Assembly: GCA_020073005.1 (NCBI GenBank) | Contig: JAIQFX010000018.1 | Span: 1-55,000, forward strand | Length of the DNA: 55,000 nucleotides | Reading direction: 5' to 3' | From: Terriglobia bacterium | GTDB lineage: Bacteria; Acidobacteriota; Vicinamibacteria; Vicinamibacterales; CAVVIG01 | Translations under genes and position numbers: made by a program | Shown here: positions 16,911-25,577 of the stretch, one piece after another | Layout of the letters: every line of letters begins with the position of its first letter | How positions within the stretch are numbered: the first letter of the stretch is position 1 | The notes under the pieces: model-generated | The model's database searches: none | Seen by the model: the letters and a program-made list of their open reading frames with translations, nothing else | What the model was told of the DNA's origin: nothing

Positions 16911-18056
16911 GTGAGCAACGAACGACGATCAACGCAGAAACCGCGGAACCCGCAGAGCGATCTTTTCCTATTCCCTTCTCTGCGTGTTCTGCGAGTTCTG
17001 CGTTCCATCGTCGTTCTTCTCCTCGTCGCGACCCCGGCGGCCGCGCATCCTGTTCCGTTCACGTATCTCGACCTGCGGCTGGGCACGGGCGCGATCGAAG
17101 GATCGCTCGTCGCGCACATGTACGATCTCGGCCACGATCTGAAAGTCGATCCGGCCGATCGCCTGCTCGATCCCGCGATCGCGGCGCCGTACGCGACGGC
17201 GATCGCGAATCTCTTCACGAGCCGTCTCACCGTGACGGCCGACGGCCGCACGCTGACGCCGCAGTGGTCGCAGCTCGACGTGCTGGCGGACCGGCAGTCG
17301 CTCCGCATGCACCTGCGCTATGCGCTCGACTCGACGCCTGGCACGATCAGCGTGACCGCATCGCTCTTTCCCTACGATCCGTATCACCAGACATTTCTCA
17401 ACGTGTACGAGGGCGCGGCGCTGACCCAGGCGATCCTCGACAGCGGCCACCCGCGCTTCGACTACTACGCCGGCACGCGGCAGGGCGCGCTCGCCGTCGC
17501 GCGCACCTTCGTCCCGCTCGGCGTCCGGCACGTCCTCACCGGCGCCGACCATCTGGTCTTTCTCGCCGGACTGCTGCTGCTCGGCGCCAGCGGACGCAAG
17601 CTTCTCGCGCTGGTGGCCGCTTTCACGGCCGCGCACGCCTTGACGTTGACGCTGGCGTCGTTCGGTATCATCATCCCGGCGGCGCGGTTGATCGACCCGG
17701 CCCTCGCGCTGAGCATCGTCTATCTGGGCGCGGACACTCTGCTGATGCGCGGCGGAAAGGACGTCCGCGTCTGGATCGCCGGCGCATTCGGCGGGATTCA
17801 CGGGTTCGGCGTCGCGGGCGTGATGCGCGAAATGGATCTGCCGGTGCGGGCGCTCGGCTGGTCGCTCGGCTCGTTTACGGCAGGCGCCGCGGCCGCGCTC
17901 CTGGCCGGCGGCGCCGTCATCACGTGGCTGGTCGCCGGCCTGCGCGCGCAGAGCGACGCGCTCGGTCAGCGGCTGGCGTTCGCCGGATCGATCGTCGTGA
18001 TCGTCGCCGGCACGTTCTGGTTCGTGCAAAGAGTCTTCTTTCCGACGGGGATTTGA
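16911..18056 (+). CDS. HupE/UreJ-like membrane protein with repeat-derived N-terminus
   Basis: A 381-residue protein. An extracytoplasmic domain (PVPFTYLDLRLGTGAIEG onward) precedes a C-terminal HupE/UreJ-type bundle with GVRHVLTGADHLVFLAGLLL, ALTLTLASFGII and GGIHGFGVAGVM; the conserved His residues in these segments may bind metal. HupE/UreJ proteins are linked to nickel or cobalt import, so metal transport is plausible. The first 45 residues are a signal sequence whose codons are supplied by a family B repeat (16921-17015); LRVLRVLRSIVVLLLVATP gives the hydrophobic core. The GTG start follows from the need to include it. No hydrogenase or urease gene is nearby. Confidence 0.82.
   Translation: MSNERRSTQKPRNPQSDLFLFPSLRVLRVLRSIVVLLLVATPAAAHPVPFTYLDLRLGTGAIEGSLVAHMYDLGHDLKVDPADRLLDPAIAAPYATAIANLFTSRLTVTADGRTLTPQWSQLDVLADRQSLRMHLRYALDSTPGTISVTASLFPYDPYHQTFLNVYEGAALTQAILDSGHPRFDYYAGTRQGALAVARTFVPLGVRHVLTGADHLVFLAGLLLLGASGRKLLALVAAFTAAHALTLTLASFGIIIPAARLIDPALALSIVYLGADTLLMRGGKDVRVWIAGAFGGIHGFGVAGVMREMDLPVRALGWSLGSFTAGAAAALLAGGAVITWLVAGLRAQSDALGQRLAFAGSIVVIVAGTFWFVQRVFFPTGI
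16921..17015. repeat. Family B palindromic repeat inside the HupE-like gene (B2)
   Basis: Perfect 9-base outer arms (AACGACGAT and ATCGTCGTT) enclose CAACGCAGAAACCGCGGAAC and a right half CTGCGTGTTCTGCGAGTTCT. The whole element is open in the reading frame and encodes residues about 4-35 of the membrane protein, including much of its signal peptide. Confidence 0.85.
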
Positions 18057-18086
18057 GGGCACGGTGGCGGGTGGCTGGAAGAGCGT

Positions 18087-18117
18087 CATGTAGGGCAGGT
18101 CCCTTCGGACCCGCCTG
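18087..18117. repeat. Family C hairpin in the MBL gene leader
   Basis: CATGTAGGGCAGGTCCCTTC followed by GGACCCGCCTG; second copy at 13464. The hairpin (GGGTCC-type stem) ends about five bases before the ribosome-binding site GGGAGGA of the MBL gene, where it could affect translation. Confidence 0.7.
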
Positions 18118-18127
18118 GGAGGATCAG

Positions 18128-19033
18128 ATGAAGCGTCTTTACGTGTTGGGAATGTTGATCGCGATCGGCGCGGCGTCTATCGGCGTGCGCGCGTACCAGC
18201 AGCCGGCGCAGAACGCGCCGAAAGTCATCGACGTCGACAAGGTGAAGGACAACCTGTTCGTCCTCAAGGGCGGCGGCGGCAACACGGCCGTCTTCGTGAC
18301 GGCGACCGGCGTCGTCGTCGTCGATGCCAAGAACCCGGGCTGGGGCCAGCCGATCCTGGACAAGATCAAGACGCTGACCAACAAGCCCGTGACGATGCTC
18401 ATCAACACGCACACGCATGGCGACCATGTCAGCGGCAACGTCGAGTTCCCGGCGACGATCGACGTCGTGACGCAGGTGAACACGAAAGCCAACATGGAGA
18501 AGATGGACATCTTCAAGCAGAACAACAACCGCGGCATGGCGAAGCGGACGTTCAAGGACAAGATGACCATCGGCAAGGGCGCGGACCAGATCGACCTCTA
18601 TTACTTCGGGCCGGGCCACACCAATGGCGATGCGATTGCCGTGTTCCCCGCGCTGCGCACCGCGCACATCGGCGATCTGTTCGCCGGCAAGAACCTGCCG
18701 CTGGTCGACGCCGACAACGGCGGCAGCGTGCTGCACTATCACGAGACCCTGAACAAGGTCCACGCGGGCATCAAGAACGTCGACACGCTGATCAACGGCC
18801 ACAGCAATACGACGACGACGTGGGCCGATCTGCAGACGTTCGCGGACTTCAACAAGGACTTCCTGACGTGGGCGCAGGGCGCGCTGAAGTCCGGCAAGTC
18901 GGCCAAGGACGCGGCGGGCGACTGGAAGCTGCCGGCGAAGTACGAAGCGCTGGGCTACTCGGGCGCCGTGGCGCCGCTGTTCGGCGGCGTCGAGGGACGG
19001 CTGAACCGGCTGGCCGCGGAGATGAAGAAGTAG
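18128..19033 (+). CDS. Exported metallo-beta-lactamase-fold hydrolase
   Basis: A 301-residue MBL-fold enzyme with an N-terminal signal sequence (YVLGMLIAIGAASIGVRA). Metal ligands are in TNTHTHGDH-like INTHTHGDHVSG (about residues 92-103), the later His in GPGHTNGD (about 164), Asp in HIGDLF (about 183) and NGHSN (about 225). This is a complete zinc-hydrolase set. Related exported MBL proteins are common next to amidohydrolases, but the substrate is unknown and beta-lactam hydrolysis should not be assumed. A good GGGAGG site precedes the ATG. The next gene is a decayed tandem copy. Confidence 0.88.
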   Translation: MKRLYVLGMLIAIGAASIGVRAYQQPAQNAPKVIDVDKVKDNLFVLKGGGGNTAVFVTATGVVVVDAKNPGWGQPILDKIKTLTNKPVTMLINTHTHGDHVSGNVEFPATIDVVTQVNTKANMEKMDIFKQNNNRGMAKRTFKDKMTIGKGADQIDLYYFGPGHTNGDAIAVFPALRTAHIGDLFAGKNLPLVDADNGGSVLHYHETLNKVHAGIKNVDTLINGHSNTTTTWADLQTFADFNKDFLTWAQGALKSGKSAKDAAGDWKLPAKYEALGYSGAVAPLFGGVEGRLNRLAAEMKK

Positions 19034-19042
19034 GAGATTCCA

Positions 19043-19665
19043 ATGAAGCGCGTGCACGTGCTCGGCGTCTTGATCGCGATTGGGCGCAACGTCGATGGGC
19101 GTGCGCGCGTTCCAGCAGCCGCCGGCGGCGCAGGGACCGAAGATCGTCCAGGCGCAGAAGATCAAGGACAACCTCTACATGCTGACCGGTGACGGCGGCG
19201 GCGGCAACACCGCCTCTACATCGGCGCGACCGGCGTCACCGTCGTCGCCGCGAAGAACCCGGGCTGGGGCACGCCGATTCTCAACAAGATCAAGGAGCTG
19301 ACGCCGAAGCCGGTCACGCTTCTGATCAACACGCACACGCACGGCGATCACGTGAGCGGCAACGTGGAATTCCCGGCGACGGTGTGGAGATCGGCGACTC
19401 GCTCGACAAGGCGCACAAGGGCATCAAGAACGTCGACCAGATCATCACCGGCCACAGCACCGTGATGACGTGGGCGGACCTCGCCGAGTACGCGCAGTTC
19501 AACGAGGACTTTCTGCGCGACGTGCAGGCCGCGCTGAAAGCCGGCAAGAGCGCGGACGATGTCGCGGCCAGCTGGAAGCCGGCGGACGAGTACAAGGGCT
19601 ACACTGTCGCCGACGCGCGGCTGAAGACGAACGTCGCGGCGGTGATGAACGAGCTCAAGGAGTAA
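19043..19665 (+). pseudogene. Decayed tandem copy of the MBL-fold gene
   Basis: The DNA begins with an ATG and reads like the upstream gene (MKRVHVLGVLIAI; QQPPAAQGPKIVQAQKIKDN; NPGWGTPILNKIKEL; INTHTHGDHVSGNVEFPAT). It has at least three lesions: one extra G in the run at 19082-19084, one base lost near 19213, and an internal deletion near 19380. The deletion removes the segment matching residues 111 to about 203 of the intact copy, including two metal ligands. The end (HKGIKNVDQIITGHSTVMTW to ELKE) is in a third frame. Multiple independent lesions make sequencing error unlikely. It is a true pseudogene created by tandem duplication. Confidence 0.92.
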
Positions 19666-19677
19666 CCGCGAGCTCTC

Positions 19678-22164
19678 TCATTCGGAACGGAGTGCGTCGA
19701 GCGGCGCGACGCGCGTCGCCCGGCGCGCGGGCAGGTACGACGCGAGCATCGCCGCTGTTGCGAGGACCGCGGCCGCGCCCGTCAGCGCCATCGGATCGAA
19801 CGGGCTGACCTGATACAGCAGACCGCTGACCAGCTTGCCGAGGCCCGCCGCCAGCGGCAATCCGATCGCCACGCCTGCAATCGTCGACCGCAGTCCTTCG
19901 CGCACCATCAGCCGCTTCACGTCGCCGCTCGTCGCGCCGAGCGCGATGCGGATGCCGATCTCGCGCGTGCGGCGCGCGACGTCGTACGCCTTCAAGCCGT
20001 AGACGCCGATGGTCGCGAGCAGCAGCGCGAGCACGCCGAACGCGCTGAAGAGTGTGGCCGCCGCGCGCACGCTCCACTCCGTGAGGCTGCGGTACCGGTG
20101 ATCGGCCATGGTCTTCGCCGAGAGGATCGGCAACCGCGCGTCGAGGCTCTGCAACTCGCGCCGCAGCGTCGCCAGCATCGCGGCGTCGGGGACGCCGGCC
20201 GCGGTGCGCACGTGCAGCGTCATCATCGCGCGGAACATCGACCCGCTCGGCACGAACACGTGCGGCTTGGGCTCGATGTCGAACATGTCGTGCTTCATTT
20301 CCGACACGACGCCGACGACCGTGCGCGTCTGAGCCGGTTCGCCTTCACGACCGCCCACCAGGATCTGCTGGTCGAGCGGATCGCGATCGGCGAACAGCTT
20401 GCGCGCCAGCGGGCGATCGATGATCACGGACTTCGCCGTCGTCCCGAGTTCTTCTTCCGCGCGCGTGAACTCGCGGCCGCGGAGCACGTGCATGCCGAGC
20501 GTCTCGAAGTACTCCGATCCGACGATGTTGAAATCCGCGGCCACGGGATCGTCCGCGGGCTTGAGACGGATCGGCCGTCCTTCCTCGAATTCGCCGAACG
20601 GCACGATCGACGCCACGCTCGCGTGCTCGACGCCTGGAATCGACCGCACGCGTTCCAGCGCGGAGCGGTACAGGCTGGTGGTCCGCGCGGCGTCGTAGCC
20701 GGCGAGACTCGGATCCAGCGAGACGATCAGGTGACGATCGATGGCGAACCCCGGGTCGGCCTGACCCGCCGTGATCGCGGAGCGAACGAAGAGGCCGCCG
20801 GCCGCGACGAGCGCGAGCGAGACGGCGAGCTGGCCGACGACGAGCACCGGTGCGGTGCCGAACCGCCGCGAGAGGCGCGCCGTCGATCCGAGTTCGCCCT
20901 TCAGATCGCCCTGAACCGTCGGCCGTGATAACGACCATGCGGGACCGAGCGCGAAGCACACCGTGCTGAGGATCGCGAAGCCGGCCGACGCCGCGATCAT
21001 GCGCGCGGACGACTCGACCACGAGCTCGATGCCGAGCGGCAGGACGCTCGACAGCCACGCCGAGAGCGCGCCCGTCGCCCACCAGCCAAGGACAAGGCCG
21101 GCGGCCCCGCCGGCAGTCGAGAGCGTGAAGCCTTCGACGAGCAACTGCTGCACGATGCGCGCGCGTCCGCTGCCGAGCGCCTGGCGGATCGCGATTTCCT
21201 TCCGCCGCGCCGCGCCGCGCGCGAGCAGCAGGTTCGCCAGGTTCAGGCACGCGACGACGAGCACGAGCGCGGCCATGAACATCAACAGCACCCCGACAGC
21301 GCTGATCGGGGCGTCGCCCTGCGGCTTCGAGCTGACGCTCATCCGCGGCAGGCCGCTGAGCACGAACGTCTGATCCTTGTCTGTCCCCGGATATTCGGCG
21401 TCGAGCTGCCGGCCGAACGCGTCGAGCGCCTTCTCGGCCGCCTCGCGCGTCACGCCCGGCCGCAGCGCCGCGGCGAGATTCAGCGCGTAGTGGGCCCTAT
21501 CGGTCAGGCCCGTCGCGCGCTGCTTGAACATCTCGTTGACGACGATGTCGAAGCTGCCGAGCGGAAACCACCACTCCGGCGAGAGCAGCGTCATCGTCCC
21601 CGCGAAGCCGCGGGGCGTGACCCCGATCACCGTGTAGTCGGCGCCGTTGGCGCGGATGGTGCTGCCGATGAAAGCCGGATCGAAGCCACCGCGCCGCCAG
21701 ACGGCATACGACGCGATCGCGAGGCGCGCGTTGGCGCCGGGCCGCTCCTCGTCCGGCGTGAACGCGCGACCGGCCGCCATCCTCACGCCGAGCGTGCTGA
21801 AGTAGTTGGCGGACACAATGGCGGCGAATGTCTGTTTCGGGATGCCGTTCGACTGACTGTCGCTGATGCCGACCGTCGAGAACGTGTGGGCCATCACGCT
21901 CTCGAACACGTCCGACCGCGATCGCAGGTCGAGGTACGCCGGGTAGGAGAAGTCGCGGTAGTGATCCGGCTTGGTGCGGTCGCGGCTGAAGATGCCGACG
22001 AGCTGATCGATGCGTCCGGGCCGAGGCTGCAACACCAGCGCGTTCGCCAGCGAGAAGACCGCGGTGTTCGCGCCGATGCCGAGCGCTAAGACAAGGATCG
22101 CGACAGACGTGAACCCGGGCGTCCGCCGGAGAAGCCGAAGGCTGTGCCGGAAGTCCTGGAGCAT
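19678..22164 (-). CDS. ADOP-type (MacB/FtsX) ABC transporter permease
   Basis: An 828-residue permease of the same type as the one at 13537. Segments are FTSVAILVLALGIGANTAVF (anchor), YPAYLDLRSRSDVFESVMAH and IGVTPRGFAGTMTLLSPEWW (periplasmic core), VLLMFMAALVLVVACLNLAN and neighbours (first FtsX block), then a second periplasmic part and LFSAFGVLALLLATIGVYGL, RRTREIGIRIALGATSGDVK and YLPARRATRVAPLDALRSE (second block). No ATPase gene adjoins it. It converges on the MBL pseudogene. Substrate unknown. Confidence 0.9.
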   Translation of the reverse strand: MLQDFRHSLRLLRRTPGFTSVAILVLALGIGANTAVFSLANALVLQPRPGRIDQLVGIFSRDRTKPDHYRDFSYPAYLDLRSRSDVFESVMAHTFSTVGISDSQSNGIPKQTFAAIVSANYFSTLGVRMAAGRAFTPDEERPGANARLAIASYAVWRRGGFDPAFIGSTIRANGADYTVIGVTPRGFAGTMTLLSPEWWFPLGSFDIVVNEMFKQRATGLTDRAHYALNLAAALRPGVTREAAEKALDAFGRQLDAEYPGTDKDQTFVLSGLPRMSVSSKPQGDAPISAVGVLLMFMAALVLVVACLNLANLLLARGAARRKEIAIRQALGSGRARIVQQLLVEGFTLSTAGGAAGLVLGWWATGALSAWLSSVLPLGIELVVESSARMIAASAGFAILSTVCFALGPAWSLSRPTVQGDLKGELGSTARLSRRFGTAPVLVVGQLAVSLALVAAGGLFVRSAITAGQADPGFAIDRHLIVSLDPSLAGYDAARTTSLYRSALERVRSIPGVEHASVASIVPFGEFEEGRPIRLKPADDPVAADFNIVGSEYFETLGMHVLRGREFTRAEEELGTTAKSVIIDRPLARKLFADRDPLDQQILVGGREGEPAQTRTVVGVVSEMKHDMFDIEPKPHVFVPSGSMFRAMMTLHVRTAAGVPDAAMLATLRRELQSLDARLPILSAKTMADHRYRSLTEWSVRAAATLFSAFGVLALLLATIGVYGLKAYDVARRTREIGIRIALGATSGDVKRLMVREGLRSTIAGVAIGLPLAAGLGKLVSGLLYQVSPFDPMALTGAAAVLATAAMLASYLPARRATRVAPLDALRSE

Positions 22165-22222
22165 GCTTACGTGAGACGAGAACCCCCGGCCGGAAGTTAC
22201 GTTCCTTTCTGGCTTCTGCCTT

Positions 22223-22852
22223 CTAACGTCCCACTTTGAAAGCGACAGCAGCCGCGGTCTTGTCCCACATCATGACCAGCTTGCCGCCGGCGTCGCTCAT
22301 GTCGGTGAACTCCCACGACATCTCCTCGACCGAGAACGGCAGCGTGGTGACCGTCATCGGCGCGCGGACCACATCCTTATCCGATGTATAGCCGTAGGCG
22401 CCCCAGATTTCCGCGGTGTTCTTCGGGTCGTATTTCGGCTGCGCCTTCCAGTTCGAGACGATCAGCGTCCAGTTGTCCGGCTTGAGGTCGATGAACACCG
22501 TGTACGTGCCCGGCGCGACCGTCTTGCCGTTGATGACGAGCGGCACTTCCGTCTTCAGCTGCGTCGAGTAGTTCGCGCCGGCTCGCCAGACGGGCGCGTC
22601 GGGATTCGCGACCTTGCCGTAGTTCGCGCCTGTGCCGCCGAAGACGTCGCGGCCGCGCTTGATCGGCCGGCCGTACGTAATTTCGATCCACTTGCCGCCC
22701 TTGTAGACCGGCTCCGCGCCGCTCAAATCGTATTTGCCGCCGACCTGCGCGGCGGAACTTCCGGCCGGGCTCGCGGGCTTGCCGCCCTGGGCCAGGATCA
22801 ATGCGCTCAAACCCAATGCGATTGCACTGCTAAGAATCACGCTGCGGATCAT
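22223..22852 (-). CDS. Exported DUF2911 protein
   Basis: A 209-residue protein with a signal sequence (SVILSSAIALGLSALILAQG) and a DUF2911 body: ITYGRPIKRGRDVFGG, NPDAPVWRAGANYSTQLKTE, VAPGTYTVFIDLKPDNWTLI and a C-terminal MSWEFTDMSDAGGKLVMMW. The family is common in Acidobacteriota and Bacteroidota and has no known reaction. The ATG is chosen because GGAG lies eight bases before it. It is divergent from the kinase gene with only 36 bases between the starts, so the two promoters must overlap. Confidence 0.85.
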   Translation of the reverse strand: MIRSVILSSAIALGLSALILAQGGKPASPAGSSAAQVGGKYDLSGAEPVYKGGKWIEITYGRPIKRGRDVFGGTGANYGKVANPDAPVWRAGANYSTQLKTEVPLVINGKTVAPGTYTVFIDLKPDNWTLIVSNWKAQPKYDPKNTAEIWGAYGYTSDKDVVRAPMTVTTLPFSVEEMSWEFTDMSDAGGKLVMMWDKTAAAVAFKVGR

Positions 22853-22888
22853 ACGTTTCGCTCCATGTGTATCCATTAGAATCCGACC

Positions 22889-25525
22889 GTGGCCAACGCG
22901 CCAGACGACGACGTCACGCTGCCGCCGACCGACGCGACCACGCGCCTCGTGCCGCCGCCCGCCGCCGCGCCGCGCGCGTCCGACGCGGGCCGCTTCACGC
23001 CAGGCGCCATCGTCGCCGGCCGCTATCGCCTCGTCGCCTTGCTCGGCAGAGGCGGCATGGGTGAAGTCTACCGCGCCGACGACCTGACGCTCGATCATCC
23101 GGTCGCGCTGAAATTCCTGCCCGAGGGCGCTCACGCGCGCATCGAACAATTACACAACGAGCTGCGCGTCGCCCGCCAAGTGTCGCACAAGAACGTCTGC
23201 CGCCTCTACGACCTGGGCGACGCCGACGGCCGCCGCTTCCTGACGATGGAGTACGTCGACGGCGAGGATCTGGCGTCGCTGCTGCGCCGCATCGGCCGCT
23301 TCCCGCAGGACCGCGCGATCGAGATCGCGCGCCAGCTCTGCGCCGGCGTCGCCGCCGCGCACGAGCGCGGCGTCATCCATCGCGACCTGAAACCGGCCAA
23401 CGTGATGATCGACGGCGAGGGCCACGTCCGCATCACCGATTTCGGCATCGCGTCCGCGGCGCCCGACACCGACACCGCACCGGCGGGCACGCCGCAGTAC
23501 ATGGCGCCCGAGCAGCTCACGGGTCGGCCGGCTTCGATCAAGAGCGACCTCTACGCGCTCGGCCTCATCCTCTTCGAGATCTTCACCGGCAAGCGCGCGT
23601 ACGACGCGAAGACGATCGGCGATCTGCGGCAGATGCACGACTCGGGCACGCTGACGACGCCGTCGGCGATCGTGCGCGATCTCGATCCGGCGGTCGAGCG
23701 CGTGATCCTGCGGTGTCTCGATCGCGATCCGGATCGCCGGCCCGCGTCGGCGCTCGCGGTCGCCGCGGGGCTGCCCGGCGGCAACCCGCTCGCCGACGCG
23801 CTGGCCGCGGGCGAAACGCCGTCGCCGGATCTGCTCGCCGCCGCGGGCGAGTCCGAGGCGCTCAGCGTGGGGCGCGGCCTCGCCGCGGTGGCGTTCATCG
23901 TCGCGGGCGTCCTCCTCGTCGCCGCGCTCTCCGCGCGCATCTCGCTTGCGGGACTCGTGCCGCTGGACAAGCCGCCAGCGGTCCTCGCCGATCGCGCGCA
24001 GCAGATTGTCGCGTCGCTCGGCTACACGGAGGCTGTCGCGGATTCGGCCTTCGGCTTCACCTCCGGACAGGCGTTCCTGCGGTGGGCGGCGGCGAACGAT
24101 CCGCGGCCGGAGCGGTGGGACATCCTGAAGACGGGCAGCGTGCCGGCGCTCGTCTTCTGGCACCGCACGAGCCCGCGCCTGCTCGTGCCGACCCGCGCGC
24201 AGATCCAGGTGACGTACGCCGATCCGCCGATGACCGTCTCCGGCATGATCTCGCTCCTGCTCGACACGCGCGGCCGGATGATCGAGTTCCAGGCCGTGCC
24301 GTCGCAGTTCGAAACGGATCCCGCGCCAGGCGTCACGCCGCCGTGGGAGAAGCTGTTCGACGCGGCGGGCCTCCCGCTCGCGTCCTTCACGCCGGTCACG
24401 CCGCAGTGGTCGCCGCGCGATTTCGCCGACACGCGCGCCGCGTGGGAAGGGCCGATGCCGGACCATCCGGAGTACCGGCTCCGCGTGGAAGCCGCCGCCT
24501 TTCGCGGCCGGCCGACGTCGATGTTCGTGCTCGGCCCGTGGTCGCGGCCGTCGCGGATGGCGCTCGTCCCGCGCACGACGACGCAAGTCGTGCTCAATTC
24601 GCTCGTCGTCCTCGTCGCGGTCGCGCTCGTGATCGCCGCGCTCCTGCTCGCCCGGCACAACCTGCGCGCGAATCGCGCCGACCGGCGCGGCGCGGCACGG
24701 CTCGCGGCGTTCGTGATGGTGGGGTACGCGGTCAGCTGGGTGATCGCCGCGCACCACGTGCCGGACGTGGCGATCGAGGTCAACGACTTCGTGCGGAGCT
24801 TCGGACTCGTCCTCGTGATCACGGGCGTCATCTGGCTCATCTATCTTGCGCTCGAGCCGTACGTGCGGCGCTTCTGGCCGGACGGCATTCTGGGATGGAC
24901 GCGGCTCATGTCCGGCTACGTCCGCGATCCGCGCGTCGGGCGCGACGTGCTGATCGGCTGCGCGTTCGCGGTGGGCCTCGATCTCGCGGGAGTCTTCTAC
25001 GATCTCCTGCCGCGGTACATCGGACAACCGCCGCCGATTCCGCTGTTTCAGGGGAACGTCGGCGCGCTCGCCGGCACGGCGACCATGCTGAGCATCATGC
25101 TGGACGTCTTCGTCTCCGGCCTCTTCGTCGCGATGATCTCGGTGCTCGGCTTCGTCCTGTTGCGCTTGATCTTCCGCCGCACGTCGTTCGCGGTGGCGGC
25201 GTTCCTCGTGCTGCTGATGGGCGTGCAGGCACAGCAAATCGTGACCAGCGCGGGGCCGGCATGGATCGCGGTGCTCGTCCAGTTGATCGTCATCGCGACC
25301 GTCGCGACGGCCATCGTGCGCTACGGGCTGCTCGTCTGCGCGATCGCCTCCGCGGTCGGCAACATCCTCGAAGACGTGCCGGTGACCATGTCGCTGTCGC
25401 ACTGGACCGCGACGACCTCGAACGTCGCACTGGCGGTTGTGATCGGGCTGACGCTCTTCGGCTTCTACGCGTCGAGAGCGGGTCAGCCGTTGTTGGGACA
25501 CTTGGAAGTGAAGAGAGAACACTGA
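22889..25525 (+). CDS. Membrane-anchored Ser/Thr protein kinase with polytopic C-terminus
   Basis: An 878-residue protein. The kinase domain covers about residues 45-305: glycine loop LLGRGGMGEVYRA, lysine in VALKFL (K75), HRDLKPANV (D166), DFG at 184-186, APEQL and SDLYALGLILFEIFTG. It looks active. A first membrane span (VAFIVAGVLLVAALSARI, about 332-350) leads into an extracytoplasmic region of some 200 residues. This is followed by further spans (VVLVAVALVIAALLLARH; AAFVMVGYAVSWVIAAHH; LVLVITGVIWLIYLAL and several more). This is a sensor-like kinase with a multi-pass tail; its signal and targets are unknown. The last residues (LEVKREH) are read from a family F repeat. Confidence 0.88.
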   Translation: MANAPDDDVTLPPTDATTRLVPPPAAAPRASDAGRFTPGAIVAGRYRLVALLGRGGMGEVYRADDLTLDHPVALKFLPEGAHARIEQLHNELRVARQVSHKNVCRLYDLGDADGRRFLTMEYVDGEDLASLLRRIGRFPQDRAIEIARQLCAGVAAAHERGVIHRDLKPANVMIDGEGHVRITDFGIASAAPDTDTAPAGTPQYMAPEQLTGRPASIKSDLYALGLILFEIFTGKRAYDAKTIGDLRQMHDSGTLTTPSAIVRDLDPAVERVILRCLDRDPDRRPASALAVAAGLPGGNPLADALAAGETPSPDLLAAAGESEALSVGRGLAAVAFIVAGVLLVAALSARISLAGLVPLDKPPAVLADRAQQIVASLGYTEAVADSAFGFTSGQAFLRWAAANDPRPERWDILKTGSVPALVFWHRTSPRLLVPTRAQIQVTYADPPMTVSGMISLLLDTRGRMIEFQAVPSQFETDPAPGVTPPWEKLFDAAGLPLASFTPVTPQWSPRDFADTRAAWEGPMPDHPEYRLRVEAAAFRGRPTSMFVLGPWSRPSRMALVPRTTTQVVLNSLVVLVAVALVIAALLLARHNLRANRADRRGAARLAAFVMVGYAVSWVIAAHHVPDVAIEVNDFVRSFGLVLVITGVIWLIYLALEPYVRRFWPDGILGWTRLMSGYVRDPRVGRDVLIGCAFAVGLDLAGVFYDLLPRYIGQPPPIPLFQGNVGALAGTATMLSIMLDVFVSGLFVAMISVLGFVLLRLIFRRTSFAVAAFLVLLMGVQAQQIVTSAGPAWIAVLVQLIVIATVATAIVRYGLLVCAIASAVGNILEDVPVTMSLSHWTATTSNVALAVVIGLTLFGFYASRAGQPLLGHLEVKREH

Positions 25526-25577
25526 AGAGTACGGAGGCCTCTTCACTTTTCAGTTTTCACTTTTCTCTTTTCAGTTT
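25501..25577. repeat. Family F TTTTCAGTTTTC repeat between convergent genes
   Basis: AGAGAGAACACTGAAGAG and then CTTCACTTTTCAGTTTTCAC and TTTTCTCTTTTCAGTTTCC form a loose inverted repeat. The kinase TGA (25523-25525) and the HrpB TGA (25557-25559) both lie in it. Similar tracts occur at 29696-29711 and 33388-33425. Confidence 0.75.

Noticed and set aside
23150-25546. 798-codon open frame opposite the kinase
   Set aside because: Same antisense effect; the plus-strand kinase has all catalytic motifs.
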